Source: Caballeronia novacaledonica (GTDB lineage Bacteria > Pseudomonadota > Gammaproteobacteria > Burkholderiales > Burkholderiaceae). Taken from it: a stretch of DNA of 64,000 bases. The translations under genes were made by a program, and so were the position numbers. Below the pieces are notes generated by a model. It saw only the letters and a program-made list of their open reading frames with translations. It was not told the DNA's origin and did no database searches. Each line of letters begins with the position of its first letter. Position 1 is the first letter of the stretch. Location of the stretch: the NCBI RefSeq assembly GCF_900258035.1, contig NZ_OGTP01000004.1, positions 300,107-364,106 on the forward strand. The letters are read 5' to 3'. Positions 1 through 8,408 of the stretch are shown piece by piece.

Positions 1-1038
1 GAATTCGTCGCCGCCTACGCGCGCAATTGTTTCGTGAGGCCGTAGACGCGCGCGGATGCGCGTGGCGACGTCGATCAGCAACTCATCACCAACGCGGTGA
101 CCAAATGCATCATTGACCGCCTTGAAACCGTCTAAATCCAAGAACATGAGCGTGAACCGGTCGTCGGCATGGATCGCGTTTCGAACCAATTCTTCGAGCC
201 TGTTCTCCAACTGCATGCGATTGGGAAGTTCGGTCAGGCTGTCGTGCAGTGCAAGATGCGCAAGTCTGTCGTTCGCCGTTGCCAGCGAGGTCGCCAGCGC
301 GGCGGTTTGAGCCTCCATGCGTATGTCGAACAAAGAAATCGTCAACGCGATCGCAATGACGGCCAGCGTCACGACCATCGTCACCACCGCAAGCCAGCCA
401 TGGTTTGCGCCGTTTTCGGCTACGCTACACACACTGCCTATGGGGAATCGGGCGGCCGCCATTCCAACGTAATGGATGCTCGCGAAGACAACGCCCATCA
501 CCAGGGAAGCACTGCTGCGACGAAATAGCATCATCGATGTGCGGCCCCGCAGGCGAAACGCGAGCCAGAGCGCGGCGCCAGACGCGATGATCGCAATCGT
601 CACCGACATTGTCGCCAGCGTCGGGTCATAATCGATTGCCGGCCGCATTCGCATGGCCGACATGCCGGTGTAGTGCATACCGGCGATAGCGAGGCCCATC
701 ATCACCGCGCCGACGATCAGGCGCGGTATCGGCAGTACGTCCTGACGAACGAGCCATAGCCCGAGTGCCGATGCTGCAAATGCTAAGAGCAACGATGCGA
801 CGGTGGTCAGGGGGTCGTAGCCGAGCGGGATCGGCAAATTGAAGGCCAGCATGCCGACGAAATGCATCGACCATATTCCCAGCCCCACCGCGCACGCGCC
901 GCCGAGAAGCCACCACTGGGTCGTCCGGTCTTTGGCGCCGGCAATGCGCCCGGTCATATCAAACGCCGTGTACGCAGCGAGAACGGCCACGAAAAGCGAG
1001 CAAACGACCAACAGCGGATTGTATGTATGCGGAAGCAT
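1..1038 (-). CDS. MHYT-domain diguanylate cyclase (GGDEF), C-terminus outside window
   Basis: The reading frame runs from an ATG at 1038 to the window edge without a stop, giving 346 residues. It begins with a hydrophobic segment and carries the repeated membrane motif of MHYT sensors: WSMHFVGM at residues 56-63 and MHYTGM at 121-126. After the membrane part it reads into a GGDEF domain; the last five codons visible (residues 342-346) are exactly G-G-D-E-F. MHYT domains are proposed to bind a metal and sense a diatomic gas in the inner membrane, and GGDEF domains make cyclic di-GMP. An EAL phosphodiesterase domain often follows in this family but would lie outside the window, so the net enzymatic direction is unknown. 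The gene is read away from the rest of the window. Confidence 0.88.
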   Translation of the reverse strand, partial: MLPHTYNPLLVVCSLFVAVLAAYTAFDMTGRIAGAKDRTTQWWLLGGACAVGLGIWSMHFVGMLAFNLPIPLGYDPLTTVASLLLAFAASALGLWLVRQDVLPIPRLIVGAVMMGLAIAGMHYTGMSAMRMRPAIDYDPTLATMSVTIAIIASGAALWLAFRLRGRTSMMLFRRSSASLVMGVVFASIHYVGMAAARFPIGSVCSVAENGANHGWLAVVTMVVTLAVIAIALTISLFDIRMEAQTAALATSLATANDRLAHLALHDSLTELPNRMQLENRLEELVRNAIHADDRFTLMFLDLDGFKAVNDAFGHRVGDELLIDVATRIRARLRPHETIARVGGDEF

Positions 1039-1870
1039 CGATCGTTTTTCGTGCGAACACTGCTAGAAAATCGCGTCATGAGCCTATTGAGGCGGCACAC
1101 GATTCGTCCGATCTGAAAGCAAAGCACCAGTCCGGTTTCGTCACTCGTTAGACGGAAAATGCCCAAGACGCGGGCTATAACCCGTGAGCATCAGTCTGGC
1201 AGAAAGCGCCTTCTGGCGCTAAGGCGTGCCGAAAGGGGGCCGTCACTGACGCGTTACATAGCTATCGCGCTATGGAGAACTATCGAATCGGCAAACCAAT
1301 AGCTAGCATTATTCGCGCCCGCTCGCCCTTTGCCACCGGTAGTTCACTATCCAAGATGGGAGGTAGTCGCGAGCTTCCTGGAAGGGCTCCAGAGGCGTAA
1401 GTCGCGCGCGCAAGACGGTTCTGATCGTCTGCGTGAACCCCACGGTTATTCTTGGCAACACTCGCGAACGCCCGTTAAAGCCGAAGTGCACGTATGGATG
1501 TTAGACAGGGTCGGCCATGAAGGGACGGTCAAGATCGTCGTCCAGTTCGGATGGCCGAGGGCTCATCTGCCCTCATTCAATGGCCGTTTTTCAGCGAACG
1601 AAATGCGGGTGGTACCGCCTCAAGCGGCCACGAACCGTCGTTCAAGATCGACCGCGAGGCGGCACGCAGAAGTCCGCTTCACGTCCGAGACCAGGCAGCG
1701 GATCGTTGGACTCTCGATGCTCGAGATCTCCGATATCGAGCATGCGCGTGTGCCGGTTGGTTCTCAGCTAAAGATCGTTGCGAGGAGCGAGTATGAGCGT
1801 ACCCGACGAAGCATGAACGCGTGCAGCGCGCGATGAGCGCTTTCCAACGTCCCGTCCTCCTGCCTGCCGT
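1039..1870. other. Intergenic stretch without a supported gene
   Basis: About 830 bases separate the MHYT-GGDEF gene from the NTF2-like gene. Open frames exist on both strands, but none has a recognisable domain, a convincing ribosome-binding site or a plausible composition. Two small stem-loops lie near the cyclase end: CGGG-N6-CCCG at about 1170-1184 and AGCGCC-TTCT-GGCGCT at 1205-1220. They could be leader or terminator structures, but no T-run follows either. Confidence 0.5.
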
Positions 1871-2452
1871 TCAATGTTTGGAATGGCGTCCAAACGAAGT
1901 TGTAAAGGCCGAATCCGGATACATTGCCAGAAACGACTCCATACGCGGCGTCAGTTCCGTTAGTGGAAGCCACGGATACATCAGCAACTCCTGTAATGTC
2001 TTGAGCATCACGGCGCCCGGATCGTCGATCACATCCATGCGCTCGATGCAAATATGCAAGCCGACGATTTTGTCGGCCCCGTCGGGCATGCGCTCGATGC
2101 GCCACCGGTACGTACCCTTGCCGAGCCGCAGGGCACCGTTGTCCTTTTGTCGCATCGCGACGAGCCACGGCATCGTGCAGATGCCATCGTTATTGACTTC
2201 CGGCGAGGTACACACGTAATAAGTGCGGCAACGTTCGAACCGATCGCCGAAGTCAGCGACCAGTGTTTTTGCGATCGCAGTCGCGCCGGTTACGCTGCGG
2301 GGAAAGTCGATTGCATCGGTTTCGATCGAAAACGTCAGTTCGGCATCGCCGGCGAAGCAATCAAAGATGAACTCTGGCCGGTTCTGGTCCTTTGCGCGGA
2401 TATAGCATTCCAGAAGCGAGCGGACGGAAGAGTTCGAGATTGCAGGGTTCAT
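1871..2452 (-). CDS. NTF2/SnoaL-like fold protein
   Basis: This 193-residue protein has the size and pattern of the NTF2/SnoaL superfamily: an N-terminal helix (SVRSLLECYIRAKDQNRPE), a D/E-rich strand region around residues 35-50 and a long beta-sheet half. The fold is used by small cyclases, isomerases and non-catalytic partners, and the sequence does not decide which. I chose the ATG at 2452 rather than 2467 because GGAG lies at a suitable distance before it. The gene is divergent from a MarR regulator across about 80 AT-rich bases, so it is a likely target of that regulator. A role in the catabolic operon starting at 4552 is only inferred from proximity. Confidence 0.7.
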   Translation of the reverse strand: MNPAISNSSVRSLLECYIRAKDQNRPEFIFDCFAGDAELTFSIETDAIDFPRSVTGATAIAKTLVADFGDRFERCRTYYVCTSPEVNNDGICTMPWLVAMRQKDNGALRLGKGTYRWRIERMPDGADKIVGLHICIERMDVIDDPGAVMLKTLQELLMYPWLPLTELTPRMESFLAMYPDSAFTTSFGRHSKH

Positions 2453-2534
2453 GGCTAAAATCTCCATTTTTAAGCTTTACCGTATAATTATTTTTAAAAG
2501 GTAACTACCATTAGCATCTAGGAGTTTGAGTGTC
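2453..2534. promoter_or_regulatory. Divergent AT-rich promoter between NTF2-like and marR genes
   Basis: This short gap is much richer in A and T than its surroundings. It contains TTTTTAAGCTTT at 2467-2478, whose reverse complement AAAGCTTAAAAA resembles repeats found upstream of the flavin reductase at 4469-4494. A TTACC at 2477-2481 is mirrored by GGTAA at 2500-2504. It is a plausible binding region for the adjacent MarR protein, inferred from position and repeat structure only. Confidence 0.45.
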
Positions 2535-3077
2535 ATGCCGAAACAGATCGACGAATCCGCTCTGACGATTACCAATCCAGCGTGCCTCGTCGACGGGACG
2601 GACACCGAATTCCGCCATCTGATCAATGGTCTGCTGCCGTTCGCGGCACGGCTCCTGTCCGTGCGCGACGGCTTTGGGACACTCATCGGGCTGACCGGCA
2701 TCCAGTATTCGCTGCTCGTCTCCGTCTCGCATCTCTCGCACGGCGAGTCGGTCACGGTGAATCGTCTCGCGGATCATCTGCATCTGAGCGGGGCGTTCGT
2801 CACTATCGAAACCGGCAAGCTCAAGAAGCTCGGCTACATCGACAAGCGGTCGGACCCCCACGACAAGCGCAAGATGCGCCTGACGGTGACATCGAACGGG
2901 CTGAAGCTGCTGCGCGAACTCGCCGCGACGCAGCAGCGCATCAATAACGTGCTGTTCGAGGGCGTGACGAAGACCGAATTCAGGGCGCTGTGCTCGGTCG
3001 TCGACAGGCTCGTCGCCAACGGAGATCGCGCGACGCTTGATCTGTCGCATCTGATCGCACGACGGGAAAAGTCTTGA
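2535..3077 (+). CDS. MarR-family transcriptional regulator
   Basis: This 180-residue winged-helix protein has the MarR layout. A dimerisation helix comes first, then helix-turn-helix residues around LADHLHLSGAFVTIETGKL (about 78-96), then a basic wing region DKRSDPHDKRKMRLTV, then a C-terminal dimer helix. MarR proteins are usually dimeric repressors released by small phenolic or aromatic ligands. I prefer the ATG at 2535, which follows AGGAG, over a TTG nine bases upstream. It is divergent from the NTF2-like gene and convergent with iscS (20-base gap). The nearest aromatic-type operon begins at 4552, which suggests but does not prove that it is the regulator of that pathway. Confidence 0.88.
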   Translation: MPKQIDESALTITNPACLVDGTDTEFRHLINGLLPFAARLLSVRDGFGTLIGLTGIQYSLLVSVSHLSHGESVTVNRLADHLHLSGAFVTIETGKLKKLGYIDKRSDPHDKRKMRLTVTSNGLKLLRELAATQQRINNVLFEGVTKTEFRALCSVVDRLVANGDRATLDLSHLIARREKS

Positions 3078-3097
3078 CCGCGTCGCGCACCGCATGA

Positions 3098-4309
3098 CTA
3101 GTGCGCGGCCCATTGAATCGAGTTCGGATCGATGCCTTCGAGATGCATGTCCCATAGCGGACTCAGCGCGCGCAACCTGATCACGGTCTCCTGAACTTGC
3201 CGGATCACCTCGTCAATTTCCGCTTCGGTGGTGAAGCGCCCGAGCGTGAAGCGAATCGAGCTGTGCGCCAGTTCATCGCTGCGTCCGAGCGCGCGCAACA
3301 CGTATGACGGTTCGAGCGAAGCCGACGTGCACGCCGACCCCGACGACACCGCCACACCCCTGATGCCCATGATGAGCGACTCGCCTTCCACGAAGGCAAA
3401 GCTGACATTCAGGTTATGCGCGATACGGCGCGTCAGGTCGCCGTTGACATAGACCTCGTCCAATTCCAGAAGCCCCGCGAGCAGCCCGTCGCGTAACGCG
3501 CGCACGCGCCGGCTCTCCACTTCCATCTCTTCCTTCGCGAGCCGAAACGCTTCGCCCATGCCGACGATCTGATGCGTCGGCAGCGTGCCCGAGCGCATGC
3601 CGCGTTCGTGTCCGCCGCCGTGCATCTGCGCTTCGATGCGCACGCGCGGCCTGCGTCGCACATACAGCGCGCCGATGCCTTTCGGGCCATAGACCTTGTG
3701 TGCGGTCACCGTCAGCAGATCGACGCCGAGCGCTTCGACGTCGATCTCGATCTTGCCCGCCGCCTGCACCGCATCGCAATGAAACACGATGCCTTTCTGC
3801 CGGCACATCGCGCCGATTTCGGCGATCGGCTGTATCACGCCAGTTTCGTTATTGACCATCATGACGGAGACGAGGACCGTATCGGCGCGCAGCGCCGCGC
3901 GTAACGTGCCGATGTCGAGCAGCCCGTGTCGTCCGACATCCAGGTACGTGAGCTCGAACCCTTGCCGCTCCAGTTCGCGGCAGGTATCGAGCACTGCCTT
4001 GTGCTCGGTTTTCGTCGTCACGATGTGGCGGCCTCGTCCCTTGTAGAAATGGGCCGCGCCCTTGATCGCGAGATTGTTTCCTTCGGTCGCACCCGACGTC
4101 CAGACGATTTCGCGCGGGTCCGCGTGCAGCAGACCGGCGACATGCCTGCGCGCTGACTCCACTGCCGCTTCCGCTTCCCAGCCGTAGGCGTGGCTGCGCG
4201 AAGCAGGGTTGCCGAAGCGCTCGTAAAGATACGGAATCATTTTCTCGGCCACGCGCGGATCGACCGGCGTCGTGGCACTGTAGTCCATGTAGATGGGGCG
4301 TGAGGTCAT
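3098..4309 (-). CDS. iscS: Cysteine desulfurase IscS, stand-alone copy
   Basis: The protein is 403 residues from the ATG at 4309, one residue shorter than E. coli IscS, and aligns along its length. The PLP lysine is in [10 protein letters not shown] (Lys205), the active-site loop is [10 protein letters not shown] (Cys327), and the C-terminus LNSI-type tail ([10 protein letters not shown]) is the IscU-docking end. IscS removes sulfur from L-cysteine as a persulfide for Fe-S cluster and tRNA thiolation. An in-frame ATG 33 bases upstream would add 11 residues not typical of the family. No iscR, iscU, iscA, hscBA or fdx lies nearby, so this is probably a second copy. It may serve local metalloenzymes such as the Rieske and plant-type ferredoxin proteins at 29945-33033, which is inference. 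Confidence 0.93.
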   Translation of the reverse strand: MTSRPIYMDYSATTPVDPRVAEKMIPYLYERFGNPASRSHAYGWEAEAAVESARRHVAGLLHADPREIVWTSGATEGNNLAIKGAAHFYKGRGRHIVTTKTEHKAVLDTCRELERQGFELTYLDVGRHGLLDIGTLRAALRADTVLVSVMMVNNETGVIQPIAEIGAMCRQKGIVFHCDAVQAAGKIEIDVEALGVDLLTVTAHKVYGPKGIGALYVRRRPRVRIEAQMHGGGHERGMRSGTLPTHQIVGMGEAFRLAKEEMEVESRRVRALRDGLLAGLLELDEVYVNGDLTRRIAHNLNVSFAFVEGESLIMGIRGVAVSSGSACTSASLEPSYVLRALGRSDELAHSSIRFTLGRFTTEAEIDEVIRQVQETVIRLRALSPLWDMHLEGIDPNSIQWAAH

Positions 4310-4408
4310 TGACCGTGTTCTCTCGTAACGGAAGTTGGCCACAGTGTAGCCCGGACGTTTGCTTCGTCAGCCCGACACCCATTCGCCGAGTAGGGTTGTC
4401 TTTCATAC

Positions 4409-4494
4409 AAAGCTTTTTTAACGAGGGTAAACGATAGCTTGAACAGCTTGCTCTGTTGTCATGTAATAAAAGCTATAGAACAAAGCTAAAAAAG
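4409..4494. promoter_or_regulatory. Repeated AAAGCT elements upstream of the flavin-monooxygenase operon
   Basis: Three AAAGCT copies occur in the AT-rich gap between iscS and the flavin reductase: AAAGCTTT at 4409-4416, AAAGCTA at 4469-4475 and AAAGCTA at 4482-4488. The last two are in the same orientation 13 bases apart, close to one and a quarter helical turns. A related AAAGCTTAAAAA lies in front of marR. These are candidate operator elements for the MarR protein at 2535-3077. Confidence 0.4.
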
Positions 4495-4551
4495 AATACT
4501 TTATGGGTCTGATAAAGGCGACGCGGGAGACGCGGCGCGAAGGAGAGCGAG

Positions 4552-5082
4552 ATGAAAGACAGCATCGTACGGCCGTGCGGCGATCCGGAAGTGCAGCGTC
4601 AGTTCCGGTCCGCATTGTCCATGTTTGCCACGGGCGTCGCGGTCATCACGGCGCCGAGGCACGAAGGCGCGCCGATCGGCATGACGGTCGCGTCGTTCAA
4701 TTCGGTGTCGCTCGATCCGCCGCTGATTCTGTTTTCGGTGGATCGCCGCAGTCTGAGCCTCGCCGATCTGTGCGCGGCCAGCAGCTACGCGGTCAACGTG
4801 CTCGAAGAATCGCAGCAGGACATGTCGAACCGATTCGCGAAGGCCAACGGCGACAAGTGGAGCTGGCGCGACGCCGCCACGAACCCGTGCGGCGAACCGG
4901 TCCTGCTCCCTGACACGCTCGCGACCTTCGAATGCGAGCCCTATGCGCAATACGACGGCGGCGATCACGTGATCTTCGTCGGCCGGGTGATGCGTCATCG
5001 AACGCGCTCACAAGGACGCCCGCTCATTTTCTTCGGCGGCCGCTATCACACGCTCAACGGCGTTCACGCAGCGTCGGCCTGA
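4552..5082 (+). CDS. Flavin reductase, HpaC-like (monooxygenase small component)
   Basis: This 176-residue protein belongs to the FMN-binding split-barrel flavin reductases. Motifs visible are FATGVAVITA near the N-terminus, GMTVASFNSVSLDPPLILFSV (flavin-binding strand-loop), and a C-terminal GDHVIFVGRV...PLIFFGGRYH segment. Such enzymes use NAD(P)H to reduce free FMN or FAD for a partner monooxygenase. The partner is clearly the HpaB-type oxygenase 32 bases downstream. The ATG at 4552 follows AAGGAGAG. It is the first gene of a + strand run of ten genes ending at 13785. Confidence 0.9.
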   Translation: MKDSIVRPCGDPEVQRQFRSALSMFATGVAVITAPRHEGAPIGMTVASFNSVSLDPPLILFSVDRRSLSLADLCAASSYAVNVLEESQQDMSNRFAKANGDKWSWRDAATNPCGEPVLLPDTLATFECEPYAQYDGGDHVIFVGRVMRHRTRSQGRPLIFFGGRYHTLNGVHAASA

Positions 5083-5114
5083 CACGACGAACCCACTTAT
5101 TTCTGGAGAACATC

Positions 5115-6596
5115 ATGATCAAGAACGGCACTCAGCACATTGCGTCATTGCGCGACGGACGACAGGTCTATCTCGACGGAAAAGCGGTCGGCGACGTCAC
5201 CGCGCATCCCGCGTTCCGCAACTCGATTCGCAGCTACGCGAATCTGTACGACTACCAGGCGCGTCCGGAAAACGTCGAGAAGATGACTTTCGTTTCGCCC
5301 GATTCGGGCAATCGCGTGAGCCGCATCTGGGAACTGCCTACGTCCTACGAACAGCTCGTCGAGCGGCGTTCCGCGCTCGAAGCGTGGACGGAACTGCACT
5401 TCGGCTTCATGGGCCGCTCGCCGGATCACGTCGCGTCGTGCATCTCGGGCATGGTCATGGGCATCGACCTGTTCGAGCAATACGACCCGGCGCGCGCCGG
5501 CGCGTTGCGCGACTACTACAAGTACGCCCGCGACAACGATCTCTTCCTGACCTACGTGATCGTCAATCCGCAGGCGAATCAGTCGAAGTCGGCGCACGAG
5601 CAGGAGGACAAGTATCTGGCGGTCGGGATCGTCGATCAGGATGCGGAAGGCATCACCGTGCGCGGCGCGAAGATGCTCGCGACGAGCGGCATCATGGCGA
5701 ACGAAGTCTTCTGCAGTTGCATTCAGCCGCTGCGCGAAGGCGACGAGATGTACGCGCTGTCGTTCGCGATCCAGATGAACGCGAAGGGCATGAAGGTGAT
5801 GTCACGCAAGTCGTACGAGGAGCACGCGCAATCGGTGTTCGACAACCCGCTGTCGAGCCGTTACGACGAGAACGACGCGGTGCTGTACTTCGACGACGTC
5901 AAGGTGCCGTGGGAGCGGATCTTCGTCGCGGGCGATGTGTCGATGTGCGCGAAACAGTTTCATGTGACGCCCGCGCACGTCTATCAGAACTATCAGTGTC
6001 AGGTGCGCCTGATGACGAAGCTGCGTTTTCTCGTCGGGCTCGGTCTCAGGATTTCAGAAGTCAACGGCACGAACGCGTTTCCGCAAGTGCGCGAGACGCT
6101 GGGCCAGCTCGCATCGGAAGCGTCGATGGTCGAAGCCTATGTGTACGGCATGGAAGCGAAGGGCAGCGTGGTCAACGGTTATTACGTGCCCGACCGCAAC
6201 ATGCTGTACAGCTCGCAGGTGCTCACTCAACAGCTCTATTCGAAGATCCTCACGGCGCTGCGCGAGCTCGCGGGCGGCGGAATGATCATGCTGCCTTCGA
6301 GCGTGCACGACTTCGAGAACCCGGACCTCGCACGCATCATCGAGAAGACGCAGAAGTCGCGTATCTGCAGTGCGGAAGAACGCGTGAAGTTCTTCAAGCT
6401 CGCGTGGGACGCGGTCGGCTCGGAGTTCGCCTCGCGTCATAACCAGTATGAGTTGTTCTACGCGGGCGCGTCGTTCGTGACCAAGGGTCATGCGTATCGC
6501 AGCTACGACTGGCGCCGCGCGACCGGTCTCGTCGACAACATGTTGTCGAGCTATTCGCTTGATTCGGAACTGGCGAAGACGCGCCAGGCCGCCTGA
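5115..6596 (+). CDS. HpaB-type FADH2-dependent monooxygenase, large component
   Basis: This 493-residue protein has the size and architecture of 4-hydroxyphenylacetate 3-hydroxylase oxygenase components: an N-terminal acyl-CoA-dehydrogenase-like domain (PAFRNSIRSYANLYD), the flavin/substrate core (HFGFMGRSPDHVAS) and a C-terminal helical domain (ELAGGGMIMLPSS). The family ortho-hydroxylates phenols or opens some heterocycles and chlorophenols using reduced flavin from a reductase. I start it at 5115, after CTGGAGAACATC. The downstream cupin, amidase and DUF2848 genes are not part of the hpa meta-cleavage pathway, so the substrate is probably not 4-hydroxyphenylacetate. Alternatives are other phenols or N-heterocycles. 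Confidence 0.9.
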   Translation: MIKNGTQHIASLRDGRQVYLDGKAVGDVTAHPAFRNSIRSYANLYDYQARPENVEKMTFVSPDSGNRVSRIWELPTSYEQLVERRSALEAWTELHFGFMGRSPDHVASCISGMVMGIDLFEQYDPARAGALRDYYKYARDNDLFLTYVIVNPQANQSKSAHEQEDKYLAVGIVDQDAEGITVRGAKMLATSGIMANEVFCSCIQPLREGDEMYALSFAIQMNAKGMKVMSRKSYEEHAQSVFDNPLSSRYDENDAVLYFDDVKVPWERIFVAGDVSMCAKQFHVTPAHVYQNYQCQVRLMTKLRFLVGLGLRISEVNGTNAFPQVRETLGQLASEASMVEAYVYGMEAKGSVVNGYYVPDRNMLYSSQVLTQQLYSKILTALRELAGGGMIMLPSSVHDFENPDLARIIEKTQKSRICSAEERVKFFKLAWDAVGSEFASRHNQYELFYAGASFVTKGHAYRSYDWRRATGLVDNMLSSYSLDSELAKTRQAA

Positions 6597-6638
6597 GACC
6601 GATTCGACGCAATCACCGATTCCCCACAGGAGAAGCAC

Positions 6639-7025
6639 ATGGCTATCAACAAACTTCACGACGAGTTTCATGGACTCGACATGGCCGAAGGCTGGCAGTT
6701 GCCGGAAGGCTATGCGCCCGGCTCCGGCGCACAGGAATTGATCCTCTCCGGCGCGCTCGATACCGGCAACAAGCGCGGCAGCCGCACGCGATTGCTGCGC
6801 CTTCCCGCCGGCATGCACACGACCAAGCCGTTCGTCCACGACTACTGGGAGGAAGTGTTTCTCGTCGAAGGCGATCTGACCGTCGGCAATGACGAGAAAG
6901 GCGAGGGCGGCAGGCCCTTCGAGGGCTACACGTACGCGGTGCGTCCGCCGGGCGTCTGGCATGGTCCGTTCAAGTCGAGCGGCGGCTGCGTGCTGCTCGA
7001 AGTTCACTACTACGATCCGGCCTGA
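6639..7025 (+). CDS. Small single-domain cupin
   Basis: This 128-residue protein is one double-stranded beta-helix. The first cupin motif region reads LPAGMHTTKPFVHDYWEEVFLVEGDL (residues about 51-76), supplying His and Glu metal ligands. The second is RPPGVWHGPF near residue 106. Small cupins in catabolic operons act as dioxygenases, isomerases or hydrolases, or only bind ligands. The ATG at 6639 follows AGGAGAAG, 43 bases after the monooxygenase and 3 bases before the amidase, so it belongs to the same transcript. It might process the hydroxylated product, which is inference. Confidence 0.85.
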   Translation: MAINKLHDEFHGLDMAEGWQLPEGYAPGSGAQELILSGALDTGNKRGSRTRLLRLPAGMHTTKPFVHDYWEEVFLVEGDLTVGNDEKGEGGRPFEGYTYAVRPPGVWHGPFKSSGGCVLLEVHYYDPA

Positions 7026-7027
7026 TC

Positions 7028-8371
7028 ATGCTGCCCGCTCTCGGTTCATTGCGTGCCCAACTCGCCGATGGCCGTCTCGATGCCGCGTCGCTTCTCGCGT
7101 CGTGCGTCGAACGAATCGGCGATGACTCGGGCGAAGGCAAGCGCGTCTTCCCGCACGGCGTGAGTGCCGCGGCAACGGCCCAGGCGACGGCGAGCGATGC
7201 GCTGCGCCGTCAGGGCGTCGCGGGTCCGCTCTCGGGCATTCCGGTGTCGGTGAAGGATCTCTTCGACGTACAGGGCGAGATCACGCGCGCCGGCAGCCGG
7301 GTCCTTTCCGAGCAGGCCGCCACGCGTGACGCCGTCGCGATCGGCAGATTGCGTGCGGCGGGCGCGGTGTTCGTCGGGCGCACCAACATGACCGAGTTCG
7401 CGTACTCGGGCCTCGGCATCAATCCGCAATACGGCACGCCCGCGAATCCCTTCGACAGAGACGCCGCGCGGATTCCCGGCGGATCGTCGTCGGGCGCGGC
7501 CGTGTCGGTGACCGATGGCATGGCTGCGGCCGCGATCGGTTCGGATACAGGCGGCTCGTGCCGGATTCCCGCAGCGTTGTGCGGACTCGCGGGCTTCAAG
7601 CCGACAGCCGCGCGCATTCCGCTCGAAGGCGCGGTGCCGTTGTCGTCGAGCTATGACTCGATCGGTTCCATTGCGCCAGGCGTCGCGTGCTGCGCCGCGC
7701 TCGATTCGATCATGGCAGGCGATACGGAACCCGCGGCGATCCTGCCGCTGCCGTTGAGCGGGCTGCGGCTTGCGCTGCCCACGCACATCGTGCTCGACGA
7801 CATGGACGCGCACGTCGTCGCCGCGTTCGAGCGTGCGATTGCGCGTCTGACGGCGGCGGGCGCGATCGTGCGCGAAGTCTCGTTCGACAGCTGGCGGCAC
7901 CTTGCGGCGATCGGCCAGCATGGCGGCCTCGTCGCGGCTGAAGCATGGGCGTGGCACGTCGGACTGATCAAGCGTCATGCCGATGAGTACGACCCGCGTG
8001 TGATCGCCCGCATCCGGCTCGGCAGCGAGCACAGCACCGCCGAGTACCTGCGCAATCGGGCGCTGCGTGCGCAGCTATGCCGTCAGGCCGACGAGGAGTT
8101 GCGTCCCTTCGACACCATCGTCTGCCCGACAGTGCCGATCGTCGCGCCGCGTATCGCGGACCTCGACGAGGAGGCCGCGTACACGTCGACGAATCGCCTG
8201 CTGCTGCGCAATCCGTCGATCGCCAACATGCTCGATCTTTGCTCGGTATCGATTCCGTGTCACGCGAACGGCGACGCACCCGTGGGACTGATGTTGATGG
8301 GCCGGCACATGAACGATCGCCAGTTGCTCGCGATCGGCATCGGTGTCGAGGCTGTCGTGCGTCCGCAATGA
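7028..8371 (+). CDS. Amidase-signature hydrolase
   Basis: This 447-residue enzyme contains the complete amidase-signature triad: Lys76 in VSVKDLFD, the cis-Ser in PGGSSSGAAVS (Ser153-155) and the nucleophile Ser177 in GSDTGGSCRIPAALCG. The family hydrolyses C-N bonds in amides, ureas, allophanate or ring-cleavage products. It sits between the cupin and a periplasmic binding protein, so the imported compound or an intermediate probably contains an amide or carbamoyl group. GatA itself is unlikely because gatB and gatC are absent. Confidence 0.9.
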   Translation: MLPALGSLRAQLADGRLDAASLLASCVERIGDDSGEGKRVFPHGVSAAATAQATASDALRRQGVAGPLSGIPVSVKDLFDVQGEITRAGSRVLSEQAATRDAVAIGRLRAAGAVFVGRTNMTEFAYSGLGINPQYGTPANPFDRDAARIPGGSSSGAAVSVTDGMAAAAIGSDTGGSCRIPAALCGLAGFKPTAARIPLEGAVPLSSSYDSIGSIAPGVACCAALDSIMAGDTEPAAILPLPLSGLRLALPTHIVLDDMDAHVVAAFERAIARLTAAGAIVREVSFDSWRHLAAIGQHGGLVAAEAWAWHVGLIKRHADEYDPRVIARIRLGSEHSTAEYLRNRALRAQLCRQADEELRPFDTIVCPTVPIVAPRIADLDEEAAYTSTNRLLLRNPSIANMLDLCSVSIPCHANGDAPVGLMLMGRHMNDRQLLAIGIGVEAVVRPQ

Positions 8372-8408
8372 TGCGGCGTTCGTCGCAAATACATATCAGG
8401 AGACTTCC

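Noticed and set aside
1160..1235. Two stem-loops that at first resembled a riboswitch leader.
   Set aside because: The conserved bases of the riboswitch classes I know (c-di-GMP-I, fluoride, cobalamin) are absent, and no gene starts suitably downstream.
1330..1836. A 168-codon + strand open frame in the gap after the MHYT-GGDEF gene.
   Set aside because: No family motif, Arg/Ser-rich composition, no ribosome-binding site, and competing frames on the other strand. It reads like chance openness in GC-rich DNA.
3414..3904. Several 85-130-codon frames overlapping iscS on both strands.
   Set aside because: They are shadows of iscS, which has complete catalytic motifs in its own frame.
4552..6596. 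Calling the reductase/monooxygenase pair hpaC/hpaB for 4-hydroxyphenylacetate.
   Set aside because: None of the hpa ring-cleavage genes are present and the operon contains amidase and DUF2848 instead, so only the enzyme class is supported.
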